The translations under genes and the position numbers were made by a program. Positions 33,001 through 48,000 of a DNA stretch of 64,000 nt are shown in pieces. A model generated the notes under the pieces. The model was not told the DNA's origin, made no database searches, and saw nothing but the letters and a program-made list of their open reading frames with translations. How positions within the stretch are numbered: position 1 is the stretch's first letter; the number at the start of each line of letters is the position of its first letter. This DNA is from Bolinopsis microptera (Eukaryota > Ctenophora > Tentaculata > Lobata > Bolinopsidae): the NCBI RefSeq assembly GCF_026151205.1, contig NC_087080.1, forward strand, positions 12,571,837 to 12,635,836. The letters are read 5' to 3'.

Positions 33001-36000
33001 GGTGCCTTTTGTACGATGTTACCATCTTCTGTGAAGTCCACCTCTTGCGGATTTTGTATTCCCTGATCAACAAGCCACGGGTCTTGGAACTTCCCATAGT
33101 GATTAACATGAGCAGAGTACTCAACCTCTTGAGTCCCGTATCCGGAATTGCCCAGTCCAATGGTCTCGCTCTCCCAAGATTTTTCCAGGTCCGCCCAGAG
33201 TTTAATGTCGAGGACAATACCGTCACAGATTGGAGTGATTTCTTCGTAGTCTGTTGGCCAGCCAGCTCCGGAGTTTCCCCACGGGTAGGTGGAGCAATCA
33301 CCGCCTTTTGTAGGACAAGCACCCCCATTGAGACCGTACTTCTGTCGAGTGGGGTGGTTGTGACCGAATATCGCCATTCCGTAAATCTGAAGATGATAAG
33401 TAGTCATTATTGAATATTACTGGGCGGCGCTCAGCCTGTCATTCCGCCAAATATCCATTCGGAATATGATTATGAACATAAATATAATAGCCTCGGGTCC
33501 CCAGGTAATCTTGAATATAACGTATAAGTTTTTAAGATCGCATTATAATTAACAAATGATTGCGAAATAGCTTTGTTACATCGGCACGGACTTTGTCAAA
33601 CCTTTTCCGCGCCTCCTCCGTCTTTAACGTACACAGGCGGAGCAAAGTTAGGTTCAGTATTCAAAATATCAGCTTCCTTGAATTGATCGTATATCCCATC
33701 ATAATACCTTCCAGCTGGACGCACGTAGGAATAGTCAGCTGGATTAACCTTGGAATCCATCACCATTCCTATAATGAGATAGGATTCGGGGTAATTGTGG
33801 TATCCTCTTTCAAGGATATAGAATTCTGTGTCTATTCTGGAATCATCTATGCGTTTATAGTGAACGGTTTGCGCGCGGCTTTTCAGCTCTTCCAACGTTT
33901 TCTGCATCAAGTCTGTTTGAGGATTTCCTTGACCGACATTGGTATAAACTCCTCCACCGCCAAACATTTCCATTCGGAGGATAGCGTTGAAGTTTTCGTT
34001 AACGTCCATTCCAGCTCGTTTTCCTAAAGGACCCACTCTGTTGGCATTCTTTTGAGCTTTGACATACTTCCAAACGTTACCCATGTGAGGGTAATCGGCA
34101 CCAGACAACTGAAATTAAATTGTTACCAGTAAATCAGTACAAGATTCAAATTTGTTTGTAGCTATGTCTTATGTTAGACCTTTAGACAGACATAGTTTGA
34201 ATTAACTTTTTAACCAGATGTAGCTAGTCCACACTTTAGCCCCATAATATGAAAGCTCTGTTTCACTTGAAGATTAAAAACTCCAGTATAATCTTATAAT
34301 ATTCAGAAGTCACCATTAAACCTTAGAACTACAAATAATTTTTTACAGAATGAAGTTTAGACAAATAAATAAAACGTTATTCAAAAAGTACATCCTTGGA
34401 AGACTTTTGAAACACGCTGTATTACCCCGCAATAGTACCAGGGTAAGTCCATCACAGGATGGTCTTTGTATTTTCCTCCGAACTTGGGATGGTAAATTGT
34501 CAGATCTAGCCAGTTGAGGAATCCGTCCTTAGAAATTTCTTCACCGAAGCTGTGTTTATGATCTCTGTTCTCGCTTCCATCCTGGTGAGTGTAATGCTTC
34601 ACAAGGATGTTGTTTAGTTCTTCGTCGTCTCCATCCAGAGCATTATCTTTATCCTCTTGCTTTATCCCCTCCTCTTCCTGTGTTCGGTAAACTCTGATGA
34701 ATCCAGCACCTTGAATTCTCCACATGCCATGTTTACCTTCCCCAATCAGCACCGCTGTCTGCTCATGGACTGTCAAGTGACGGTACGTGCCGTGTGTTCC
34801 CATGAATCCGGAAGCGGAAGGGAGGTGCGTTATGTTGGAGTTGGTGGTGTAGTAATCTGGATCATCCTCCTCTTTTCCGTGCTGAGTGTTACAGGCTCCA
34901 GAATGTTGAAACATTTCCGTCATTGTGGTGGAAGCTGTTACTGGGGTAAGGCTCACCATCACCTGCATCAGTGTGGTGACCAGGATAAATGCCATCTACC
35001 TGCGGAACTATTGGACAAATTTAGTCTCAGTGGTCTCAGTGGTTAACCAGCTATTTGAGCAGCTTTTATACACTCAAACAGACGATCATATGACGTATTT
35101 TTGGAAGATATCGGCAAAATATTTTAAACGCTATATTAATCTAGGGCTGTAATCACCCAACCAATCTTTAAATTGTTCAACAAACGTTCCTTTCGATGAG
35201 CAATTCATGTCAGATTTAAGAAAATTACGCTATTGCGGGATGGCCTTAACGTTGGAATCCCAAGAATCCCAAGTAAAGTCAAATTGCCATATACGGCAAC
35301 ATATCAAATTTTGTTAAGGTTGTAAAATTCGAATGATTAACACGAATACAATACACAAATCTCCCCTAAATCTAAAGAAAGGTGCTTTCTGTGACCATTG
35401 ATTGTTTTGGCTATAAACATAGGCCGCCAATGTTTATACTTTTGTAGTCGAAACAAACAAGTTTGTCGCCCTTGATAGTTTAACTGATAAACATTAAAGA
35501 ATGTTATGTCTTACGAAGGTTATAGAAGAATAAGAGATCAGTGTACAGAGATCAGTGTAAAGATATCAGTGTAAATGGTTACGCCATGACCATCTTGTTA
35601 AAAATTAAAGTCGTTCAATTTTAATGTTTCACTGCACTGATTGGCTGATTACTTAGTTGCTCACTGCAATCCTAAAATGTCTCATCTTGAAGAGTTGTTT
35701 TCAATCATTTAATCTCAAATATCACATAACCTATTTCTAAAGTACATTATTTAATTACATTGCTAATTACACAATAATAATATGTCTCTTAATCACATAA
35801 TTAACAGGTCTGATAGTAATATCGCAACAAGAACACACCATGACAGCAGAAGAGGTACATAAGTTCTACTCCCACATCTCCACCGAACCCTACTTCCTAA
35901 ACCTGGTGGACTACATGACATCTGGTCCGACTGTGGCTCTGGTCCTGGCTAAAGTCAATCCTTGTTAGTGAGACATCTTCTGATCAAGTGTAGTACATCA

Positions 36001-39000
36001 CAGCAGTGATGGTTCACACAACATTTGTATGCTAGTCTGGAGGTGTTATGGCCATGGTTCTTGTGAAACGCAGTAGTGAATAGTGAAAGTTGATTACTGA
36101 TTCATTTACCTGTATTTATACTAAACTTGAAAACGTTAATGAATATTTTCAGCTGAGCGGCCTGTTTGTGAAATACTCAAAGAGCTTCGTGGACCAAAAG
36201 ACCTTGCTTGTGCAAAACAAGAGAAGCCTGCGTCTTTAAGAGCAAAGTTCGGAGTGCAGTCTGAGTCGGGGGTGGAAAACGCTTTTCACTCCAGTGACAC
36301 CTCGGTTAGTTGATTCAATGGATTGTTATAAGATTACTGTAGCTCACGAGACATGAAAAGTTTAAAATTGTCAAGTAAGTGCCATATATTTATATACTCA
36401 TGTTAATGTTATAGAACACAAATATAGAACACATGAACAATTTTATATATGCGAAAAATTAATTTCGTGAAAGCTGTTTTGAAGACTTTTTAGTCTTTCC
36501 ATGTGGAGTGGGGGATTACTAGTGTTAAATTTCATTACATAATAACCTTCTCTACCCATCTTTACCTATATCCTTCGTGTAGTGTTGGAAAAGTGATATA
36601 TATCGATTAATTTCAATAATACTACAGGGTGGGCCAAAAGTCAGTACCCATACGTTGGCCTTAATAGCTCCGCCGTGTTTTATATTTGAGAGCTGTTGCT
36701 TTGCAGATGGCATACTGTACTTACTGGTTCGAGGATTCCGTCGTCAACATTTGAAAATTCGAATATTTTAGACCACGCCCATTCAATATTAAAACACCTA
36801 TATTGTTTTCTCTGAACATGCTGAAAGCCTAATTTTTTAAGAGACGGTAGATTATCAAATGTTGCATATGATCTGAAAACATGAGGCAAAACGGATTAGA
36901 AATGACGAAGTTATCAAGCATTTTCTGTATCTCGTTAACAATATTGACTGGGTGATTATGTGACACCGTGACACGACACCTTAATTGGGCACCCTTAACA
37001 ATTCCCATAATGTTTAACGGGGTAGTTAACGGGGGCACCTTATCACGTGATTAGGTAAACCAATCACCTGATCACACGTAATGAATAAACTCGTTATGCT
37101 TCATATCTCGGTCATCTGAGAAGCTACAGTTCTAATTCTTTCAGGACAAACGTAATTCAAATGGACAAACACAATTCAATATCATTTAGCTTGATCCGAC
37201 TATCCAAACTATCAAATAAATGTGAAAATGAACCTCAATTTGAAAAAAATGAACGTGAATATTTTTCAAGTTGACAAATTCCTCGAACCAGTGGTGGTAC
37301 TAAGTCATACCATAAAGAAGTATTTAAATTGGGCACTCAGTGACTGAGCTATAAAGGCCAACGTATGGGTACTGACTTTTGGCCCACCCTGTACTATTAG
37401 TAGCCTAAAGATTGGAATCTCTTTGTTAACGAAGACAAAACTGATTTCACTCATGTGTACTTAGCTGAAAAGGGAGCTAAAGACGATCAGGGTAAGTCAA
37501 TTGCAGGGAACGAGCTCTGGAGAAAGAGTATCACGCTTGGCTCCATGCTTTGTAGTAAGGAGGACATCTCTAGAAGGATATGTCTGGGATATGCCGCGTT
37601 TAACAAATACAAGAAAGCTTGGAACCATAAGATCCCTCTGAGCAAGAGGCTTCTGTTGTATGAGGCTCTGGTAGTATCCGTTTTAATGTACAATTCATCT
37701 TGCTGGGCTGCCCCTAAATCAGTATTGGAAAAACTAGATATTGCTCACAGACGTCATCTGCGATCAATTTTGAATTACAAATACCCTCACATCATTTCCA
37801 ATAAGAACTTGTATAAACGCTGCAATAGCGAACCATTGTCAGCTAAAGTGGCTCGTAGTCGGTGGAGGATGCTCGGACATGTACTGCGTGGGCCTACAGA
37901 TGGTCCAGCCTATTCGTCGCTTGTTTTTGCTGTTAACACCTTACAGCTTCAAGGGCGGCGTGGAAGACCGCAGTCAAACCTTTTCTCACTGATTCTACAC
38001 GACCTTAGTGTTCGAAAATTATCGTCAAATAATTTATGTGATTTAAACAATTTTACTTTAATCGCTCAGAATAGAGTTAAATGGAGAAGTATGCAAATTG
38101 CATGACTTTTGTTTGAGAAAGATTAGGGGACAGAAATGTTTACTTTGTTTACTATCTGTTTCTTAGAGCTTTTGTTTATATTAGTAGCCTGTTTCGCTCT
38201 TCCTGTGCTAGTGCATGATTTCCCATATTTTCTGTAACTTGTCAAAACTTTTGTGAAGGTTAGAGTTCGATAAAGTGTTAGTGGCATGGGCGGGTCATAG
38301 TTTATTTAGTTATCAGAAATTAAGATTTCGCTGGACATGAAATTTGAAAACTTTGTAAGACGTCATGCCACTGGTTGAGGTGAGTCGATTGCAGCACGTG
38401 AGAATGCTACTGCATATCTCAAGTTCCTATCGCATACTTTAACTCATTTGTTTGCCCAAAAAATGGTTATGATGCCATCCGTTCGACGTAAGAGCGATGG
38501 TTTTAAACTGTCTCTAATCGACTTGGTTGGTGAAATAATTCTATCTTAGATTTGACCAGTGATGACTGATCAAGATCACAGCTCCGTCAGAGTTTAAGAC
38601 AATAGCTCCCCAATATCATTATTAACTAGCCACGTTACAAGTCCTTACAATGCAATATTAATTGTTCAGTCTGGTGACTAGAACGAGTTAGTCTTAACTT
38701 AGAAACTGTAGACTCACTAGAGACACCGTCTTTTTTCTCATTAGTTTGAGGATTCCAGATAATCGATCTGTCTTATTAACCTCGCTAATTACAAACCCGT
38801 GGCCATAGCAAATTTCGAGCTATTTTTTTGGGGAATTAATTTCCAAACTTGTTTAAATACATCCTTAGCCACGAGGATAATTGCTGGCATCAGATCAATT
38901 TAAACTTATATTGCAATATCAGATCTTGGTTTACACTCCCCTGTAACCTGGCCTGGAAACTACTTTTGTGGGGGTGTGGCTAAATTTTGTTCACGTTTCA

Positions 39001-42000
39001 TGCTACCCTGGCCCTGATCATTATTACTACTACTACTACTACTATATAAGATTTGGACTCGAGGGTTCCCCCTTGTAATGCGATCTCGGAAGGCAGGCCT
39101 CCCCTTTGCAGTGCGAAGGACTAGAACGACTCACTAGAGACACCGTCTTTTTTCGCATTAGCTTCAGGGTTCCAGATAATCGACCTGTCTTATTAACCTC
39201 GCCAATTACATTCACGTGGCCATAGCAAATTTCGAGCTATTTCTTTGGGGAATTAATTTTCAAACTTTTTATACATCCTTAGCCATGAGGATTGCTGGCA
39301 TCAGATCAATTTTAACTTATATTGCAATACCAGATCTTGGTTTACAATTATAACCACTCCCCCGTACCCTGGCCTGTTGAGCAATCTCCATTTTAGCAGA
39401 GTTTATTTCGCGTCTCTGTAACTAAGTTTTCTCAGAAAATAAGCTTTCTCAGTGATTATCAGCCGTCTTGTTGCAGTGTTTCTTAATTATTTTTAATGAT
39501 AACACTGCTGAAAATTTCTGTTCCTCATTTAGGCGAGCACTATAAATTAATGAACAGCAACACTTCTACATCGCACGTTCACGTTATATTTAAAGTTATA
39601 CTTAACTGTAGTACTCATCTATTTCATGATCATAAATATGATCATGAAATAGATGAGTACTACAGTTAAGTATAACTTTAAATATAACGTGAACGTGCGA
39701 TGTAGAAGTGTTGCTTAATTTTTAATTTGAGATACTGTCAAATATTTGACAGTATCTCAAATTAAAAATTAAGTTCAAATATAGAAAATTGTAATGCAAC
39801 CTGAAATAATAGGCGTGTTTGTTGTGAACTTAAATTATAACATTATTTAGATCTATTATTTTCCATAAAATCTCGTTTAATAAACTTAAAATTGAGTTAA
39901 ACTCCGGGCTCCGGCTCTCTCTTCACTTTATTACTCTACTAGAAAACATAATCGAGTTCAATTTCAATGATGTGATTCTGTCATCACAAGTGCTTAACTT
40001 AATATTCTACAGAAAGATGTTAAGATTCCTGTCAGAAAACTCAGCTTCAATCCTTCCGTCTGTGGCATTTACAATCGTTATCATCATCTGCTGTCTCACA
40101 TCTCTAGCCTTGAACCCTGTGATCTTCCTCTTCAACAGAAGAAGGAATTCTGTTGCAGCATTCCTGTTTACCATCCTCTCCTCAATCGACTTTATCTACT
40201 GTTTCACCCTTCCTTTTGTCCTGTTCTTAGAAGCTAATGAAATTCTAGAGGAGAGCAGATTGTGTTTTGGACTAACAGAAGATGAATATTGGAACTGTGT
40301 TTTCCCAGCCTCTACGGGGCACAAAGTGAGCACGGTAATAATGCACTGCCTAGAATTTGCGGCTGTTTCAACTACAGGATTACTTGCCATCACCCGCTAC
40401 ATCCAATTAAAGAACCCATTCTCCATTGTTAAGAAGAAAAGTATCTCTCTTTCCATCGCCCTGGTATTTATTGTCATAGTTTGTCTGCAACTTTTCCGTC
40501 TCTTCAGTCCATTTCACAAATCATATTATATTCCAATGCTGATGCTTGCGCTCAATGTGAACCCTTATAATATAGGGTCAAGTTGGCGCTATCAATTCTT
40601 ATCAGAAATTATAACTAATTCTGGCACTATAATTGTGCAAATTGCAGCTCTGATCTCTACCATACTTACTGCATACATTCTGTTCCGAAAGAACAGTAAG
40701 AACACACTGGGCAGTAACAACTTGAAGAGGAAACGAGGGAGTCTTAAGATCCTGCTGACAAACTTCCCCAGCTTCCTTACTATTGCTCGCTTGATGGTGG
40801 AGGGCCCTATTTGGGCTCTTGCTCGACAAGGCAAATCTGGCCTTTACTCTGAGCTACAAGGGTGGATCATCTTTTCTCTCCACCGAATGCTACCACTTTT
40901 AGCTTCTACATGGAATCCGGTAGTCTTCATCAGCATGACTCCTAAATCCAGAGAGTTACTCAGGAGTATATTTCGGGGGCCTGCAAGTCTGAACACTTCG
41001 AACAATCAAAGGGCGACAATTGTAACTTCAGATGTTTCTCGGGATCAAGCAGCCGTCCCATCAACAGGATCAGGAAAACTAGTTTAGATGAGACCAAGAC
41101 AACAGCGTTTTGAAATGTATTAATAGACAGGAATATTAGGCAAACTTCACCTACCTAAAGTGAGGTTTGGACTACTAAACAAGACGAACCTTCCACAGCA
41201 CAGGTGTATGCGAACCTAAACATGAAATGATCAACCGTAAAACTTTATGATGAATATAATATCCTACATTTTCAATCCTATCTGGAAGAATCAAGCCTCT
41301 ACAAAAAGATGAAGTGTCCGAGCAAAGTGAACTGCTCTTAAGAATGAACTGCTGCCTGTTAAGAATGATCGAGTAGAGAAAAAAACTTCAAATTTGTTGA
41401 TGTTAAATGACGTGGTGTATCGTATGATAGGACAATAGGTCATTATCTTATTTATTATTGCAGCTGATTGAGCAGAATTATACCACTGCTCAGTACTGAG
41501 GCAACACGTTGTGAGTTTTCACTCTCATGCTGTGGGTAACTAAACTTTATCCTACTTGTTAAATGTGTTGTGTTGTACTGCTTTTCCAAAGCCGTTATAT
41601 CCACGTGCAGGAACTTTCCTTAAAACCTCCCTACAATCTTCTGCACTGTAAGATGCCATTTTCCTTCATACCATGCCTCTGGACTGGTACCACTATTTAG
41701 CAATAAAGCCCTTGCGCGTTCTTTATTGTTTACATACCAGAGTGCTATGTGGAGAAGTGTATATTCGAGCTTTTCATTTAGAATTAAAGTCTGTCGTGTA
41801 ATTATGGAGCGGCTGTACTTAAAGCACTTCCATTTCATTACCTAATAATACTTATGATACTCTAATTATTTGTTATGTAGTTCAAGTGTTATAAGTATTA
41901 AAACTGACCACGAACATCATTTCTAAGACAGCTAATAAGGGTTAAATATTATACAATCAGCTATAATATGTCTATATCATGTCTATATCATGTTTATATC

Positions 42001-45000
42001 AAGTATATGTTATTATATTTTATAATATTATATGCTGTTCAGGTGTTGGCAGTCGCGTTATATGATTGTAGGGTGGTCTCGACCTTTATTAATACTGCAC
42101 GTGCTGAGCGCGCCTTATGTCAACAATTGTCTAGATGACCGTCAGAGGCCTGAAATATTGTTTAGTAGAAACGTGGCCATGTACCTTTGTCGTTTTTAGT
42201 AGATTGTTGTTAAATTATAGAATACGTTTAGCACTGGAAGTTTATAGAATCGATTATTTTCTAGTTCTTACACATGTTATAGAACTGCTGGTGACAAAAA
42301 AATAGGGAAAAAACACATCAAAATCTGACCTCACATTCCTGAGATATTAATTAAAGTAGAATTTAAATTTAAATTTAAGAAAGATAAGCCTCGACTTATA
42401 GAAAAGACTGGCCACACCTGGGACTTGACACGTCTTGGCACAGGTGCAGTGTTCCTTGGATGAATGCCCAAAATCGTTATGGTCATGGAACAGAATTTTT
42501 ACGGTTTTAAAAAAATTCCCACGATTCCAAAGCTAATTTATCCACTGCCCTCTATTTTCCTCTTGCTCACCAGCTCAGGTAAACACTTTGCAAAGGTTTT
42601 GTACAGTAGTTACTTACGTAATTAAATATCTAACTATTAAACTGCTCGGCAGGTATTCTATTTCTACTGTACGAGGTTGCATCATTAACTATTGTCTGAG
42701 ACAAGAGACCTTGTTCACGTTCTCTTCGAATGGGGTTATAGGTTATCCTCATAAACTCCTCTTGCAACTTAATTTGGGGCACACCCGCACGCACCGACGA
42801 TTCAAAAATTATGTTTAACAAATAAACACACTGCTAATACAATCCTTTCGTATCACTTATATGTTTTAAATATCCCTCTCCAGGTTAACAAATAAAATTT
42901 GTGTCAAATCCTTTCCGTTTAGTGACTTGAAAGCCATCATGATCGACGCGACTAACCAACCTTCATCTTTGTCACCAGTCTCGCCAACAAGTTCTTTCAC
43001 TCATTTTATTGAGATAATTAACTAAAAATTGTTGTTTAGAAGTGAAAATATTTAAATTATGAACTCCGAGAGGTAAACACGTATATTGTCATTTGATTGA
43101 ACATCCCTCAAATATAATATTGCAAAAGTGAGCTGCATCTCGTTGATATGTAAGATCAGATCTCTCCACTAAGATGATTAATTGGATTCCAGTTGACCGG
43201 TTTCATGGGATAGTAATAAAACTAATATCCGGGGTGTATTACGCTTACTAGATACTTCAAAATCACCAAAGCAGCCGAATACTTTGACATAAATATAATC
43301 ATAAATAGCAGAAGCAATCCCGAATCACCTCGGCCAAATCACTTCCAGTCTTTAATGCTTTTTAATACTTTAATGATAATATCAAATTTTGGTCAGTGTA
43401 CTAACAAAGTTTATTTATTGATTATTTATTGTTCATTTTGGTGTAGTTTTATTGTCTTAGTAATTCAATGGAGTACAAAGCAGAGCGGAGAGTAAGTTAG
43501 TACTTATTTAATATTTACAGATATATGTGAAAAAATAGTGCACTGTTTAAATATTGCATGCACTAGCAGGAACCCGTATAACCCTAAAATGGTGTCAAGA
43601 CTCAAGAGACTAAAATAATTATTACCTATTTAATTCGCGTTTTTGACACCACTTGGGGGTCCAAATTTTGGGCTCTAAAACTCCTATTCCTTGGCCAATT
43701 TTTTATTTTTTCATGCTGATTTGAAAAGCATAAAAGCATTTGACCCAGTCAAAAAAGTTTCAGTTGTATATCTTTTACGGTTTTTGCGGAAAGTCGCGTT
43801 AAAGTTGATGCCGTGGTGTCAGTAAAATGGCACAGATATATATATATATATCGTCTCGCTTTATATATAGTAAGATGTGGCGAATAGCAGTGTTCTGTGT
43901 TTAATTGGTCGCTTAGATGAGACAAAATAATTTCCACATAACTGATCTATGCTTCTATGTTAGAATTACACATTTCATAAGTTGGTTCAACTTACTTTGC
44001 GTCAAATTATTTCTGGCCTTAGGACTTTGAGTTGATGGTACTATCAGAAAAATGAGCCTGGCTCAGTTGCCTTGACGGCTGGAAAATCTAAGAAAGCTCT
44101 TCCGAAAGTTATATAGCCTCATGATTGAAATAACGACGATTGAATCGATTTTAAAGTCAATGAGTCGATGATACGATTCCGTGTAAAAGAATCAATTTCC
44201 GTGCTTCCTTCCATAGCTTTCTCAATCGTAATCACCATCTGCTGCCTCACATCTCTAGCCTTGAACCCTGTGATCTTCCTCTTCAGCAGAAGAAAAAATT
44301 CAGTTGCAGCATTCTGTTTACCATCCTCTCCTCAATCGACTTTCTCTACTGTTTCACAATGCCATTTATCCTATTCATGCATGCTAAAGATACCCCTGTT
44401 CATGTTGAGGGAACAAAGTGTTTTGGAGTTTCAGAAGATGAATATTGGAACTGTGTCTTCACAGCATCTACAGGGGAGAAAGTAACCACTGCGATAATGC
44501 ACTGCCTAGAATCTGCGGCTGTGTCAACAACTGGTCTTTTGGCCATCACTCGTTACGTTCAACTGAAGAGCCCATTCAATATTGTTAAAAAGAAAATAAT
44601 TGCTATCTTAATTGCTTTAGTATTTATGATCATAGCCGGCCTGCAGTTATTCCATCTCTTCAGTCCACTGCACAGAACAGTTCATAGTAACATGTTAATG
44701 CTGGCAATGAATGTGAACCCATATAATATAGGATTTGTTTGGAGTTCCCAGTATTTATCAGAAATGATAACTAATTCCGGCTCTATAATTGTTCAAGTTA
44801 GTGCATTTATTTCGGCAATACTTGCTGCATCAATTCTCTTAAGAAAGCAAAGCAACAAAACACTTGGGAGTAAGATTTTGAAGCGAAAACGGAGTAGTCT
44901 CAAGATCCTGCTGACCAATCTTCCCAGCTTCCTCATCCTACTTCGATTAACAATGGAAGCACCAATCCGGTCTCTCGCGCGAAACGGTGATGGGTTATAC

Positions 45001-48000
45001 TCTTAACTACAAGGGTGGATCATTTTTTCTCTCCACAGAATGGTACCAATTTTAGCTTCAACGTGGAATCCAGTTATCTTCATCAGCATGACTCCTAAAT
45101 CCAGAGAGTTACTCAGGAGAATATTTCGGGGGCCTGCAAGTCTGAACACTTCGACTAATCAAAGGGCGACAATTGTTACTTCAGATATTTCTCGGGATCG
45201 AGCAGTCTTTTCATCAACAAGAAAAGCTAGTTTACGAGAGATTAACACAACTATATTCTAAAAGGTATTATTATTAACAGACTGTAAATGTTTGCATAAT
45301 TATATCTATATTATGTTTATGTTTCTAATTACATAAATAAAGTAATTAAAGGACACAAGTGGAACCCGACGCTACAGTGTCCGATGCTGCATAGTCACTA
45401 TGCACTATGCAGCATAGTGCATAGTACATATGCTATGGGTATGATTTTTATCCTAAGGGTCAGGACCGCTTAGGATACTTTGCGGTTGCAAATTTGGGAC
45501 ATTCTTACCTACGGCCACATAAACCGGGTCGGCCTGAGCCAAACCGATCTTTCTTGTTGTAGGAGAGGAGATCAATATTTTCCTAATTAGTAGCATATAA
45601 TATAATATTGATATAGTTGACCAATGTGAAGAAAAAAACCAATAACATATTAAGGATATTTTGAATATTTTGAATACTCAAAGTTCAAAGTTGTTCGATG
45701 ATAAATTGAATTGAAAGCTTATCTAAATTACAAAATGTATCCTTATAATTATATCCCGTTCGCCCAATCGAAGTTATCTTTTCGAACTTCAGTACGTTTC
45801 GAACTAGAGTCCAGAGAGTATAGTGTATAACTCTAGTTCGACATAGTTGAACTTTAGTACTTTTGGAACTACCTATACTATACCGCACGTTTGCCTTTTG
45901 TTCAAGTTTTTAGCTAGACTCACAGATTGACATTGAATAGATCAAAGAATGCATTTCCAGCTTGGTAAGTTGTAGAAACAAGCTTTTATATCAATCAGAT
46001 AATAGCAGTTTAATTCCTTTGACAAATTCCTTTTGATAAATTCTGCTATAGCCTAATAGGCGTTATTGTTTTTAAACGGAGGCAGGTTGGGGGCACATAA
46101 ACAAATTGGTAACGCAATTCAAGTAAGGAGTGGTTTCACTATCGAGGTTTTATTTCCAATTTCCATCACCTGGAAATGTTTTAACTGTACAGTTCTATTA
46201 AATTTAAGGCCCCCTTAATATAATACACTCAACCCGGTTATGTTAGTTGAGTGATATCTCGAATATGTCTAGAAAAACAATTGATCGTGCACTGGTCTAA
46301 TGTGTCACGTGTTCTGATGACGCGTATCACATGACCTATAACTTTATGCATGAACAACAGATCATAAAATTTTATGTTGTCTGCACATACAACTTTTCTA
46401 AATGCATGTACACCATTAAATTGAGATCACTGACTTTATTTGCAGCTTGTTTAGCCAGCGCACAGTGAGGAACGTTCATTTGGGGGTCTGCACTCTGCTG
46501 TATTATCATTGCTACATTTTTGACACAATTTGGGCGGATTTTTTATTCTATTTCATTCTTTAAATTCTAAGAATTTCTGAAACGTGAGACACTTTCCTAA
46601 CCCTAACCCCCTCCCGCCTGGCCCCATCGGTCATAATCATATATCAAACCAACATTATAAAATTTCAGCCCTTGGCAAAAAGGCAGTTGATGGAAATAAT
46701 ATTTATAATTTTTACCGAAAATATGGCTCTTTCAGGGTAAGTCATCTTACTTATAATTCAGAGAATTATGTTTGCCTGTACGACTGCCCACGTGCAAATT
46801 AGGTAAACAAATACAAGTTGCATAGTTACCATGGTAACGATGTTGAAACGCGCACCACGTGCACATGCAAAGATTTGCGAGCTACATTTTAAGCGGCAGT
46901 ATTTTCGGTTGTGACGGATATTTTTTGATGCGATAAAAACTTACTATGAAAGTATGCCATTAGCTTCATCCCTGTGACCACGGGCCTTCTAGTTATATAT
47001 AATGTAGTTCATTCTGTGTACCTCTGTTCTATAGTTATACAGTTATACTTATGTTATTTTCTGGATGGGAACCTAACCGATGAATTGCGTTTTCGTGTTG
47101 AAAATTTTTGATTAAATTACTTTTCTGTTCAGACAAGGAAAACAATATCTTTTTTGGAAAGGTAATAATCAACATTTCTAACCTTATTCAGTTCTGATGC
47201 ATGAAGTTTTCAAAATTTAACAGAGATAGATTTCAATATAATGAAATTAACATCTAATTTATATCACGCACGTTATCAACAGAATAGAAAAATGATCTGG
47301 TCTGCTTGTTAAAACCGACAAAGTTTTGTTGGTCGACAAAAAGCCGAAACAATAAATAAACAAATAATGGCCGGGACGTGGAGTTACTGTATTTGTGTAC
47401 AATTCTGTTGCGAAAAATGAAAGCAAATTCCACCTGAAATCTCACAATCGCTCGCAAGATCAAATTATACAATTTCATTCCGTAGATAAAGTCTAATCCC
47501 TACAGTTCACCTTTTTTTCTTCTTTGAGCAACCGTCCAGCTAGAATTCTACTTTGGGGGAGCAGCAGCAGCAGCAAGAACAAGTTTTGATCTTTATGTAC
47601 CATCTCTGTAAATGATAGTGGAAATTATGCGCTTGCTATTCGTTAAACACAAGGAAATATTTTTTAAATTACCGAGTTTCGACTCTTATAATATTGCAGA
47701 ACATAACTTACCAAGTACCAAGGCATGGGGACTACGTCGGCTGCAACATTCGCGATCAGATCCATGTTTAAAGGTTTAGCAGCTGAAATTGAATCATGTT
47801 ATAAGGATAACAGGAGGCAATTTAAAAACACAAGTCTATGTAATGCTCAATACAAAGATATTATTTGTTAGATTTATGACGAAACGTTTGCTATAAAATG
47901 CTTATTTAAAGCATTTTCGAGCGAAAATTACACACGATCCACAATATATTGCTCGCGTTAAACGCAACATAGTAAGAAAAGGAAAAAACTCGAGATTAAG

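Noticed and set aside
32937-35152. Plus-strand frames of 129-158 residues opposite the sushi-domain gene
   Set aside because: The minus strand has a signal peptide, phase-consistent exons and a sushi module; the plus frames have none.
36153-36304. Frameshift in NME8-like exon 8
   Set aside because: Suspected at first from a miscount; with exon start 36,153 the phases of exons 7, 8 and 9 agree and the NDK sequence is continuous.
46601-46618. Interstitial telomere repeat (CCTAACCCTAACCCC)
   Set aside because: Only about two units; too short to support.
47702-47790. Independent small exon on either strand (GCAG acceptor on plus; strong GTAAGT donor on minus)
   Set aside because: Both strands look equally plausible and no partner exons are found; weak resemblance to the GPCR tail exon is noted elsewhere.
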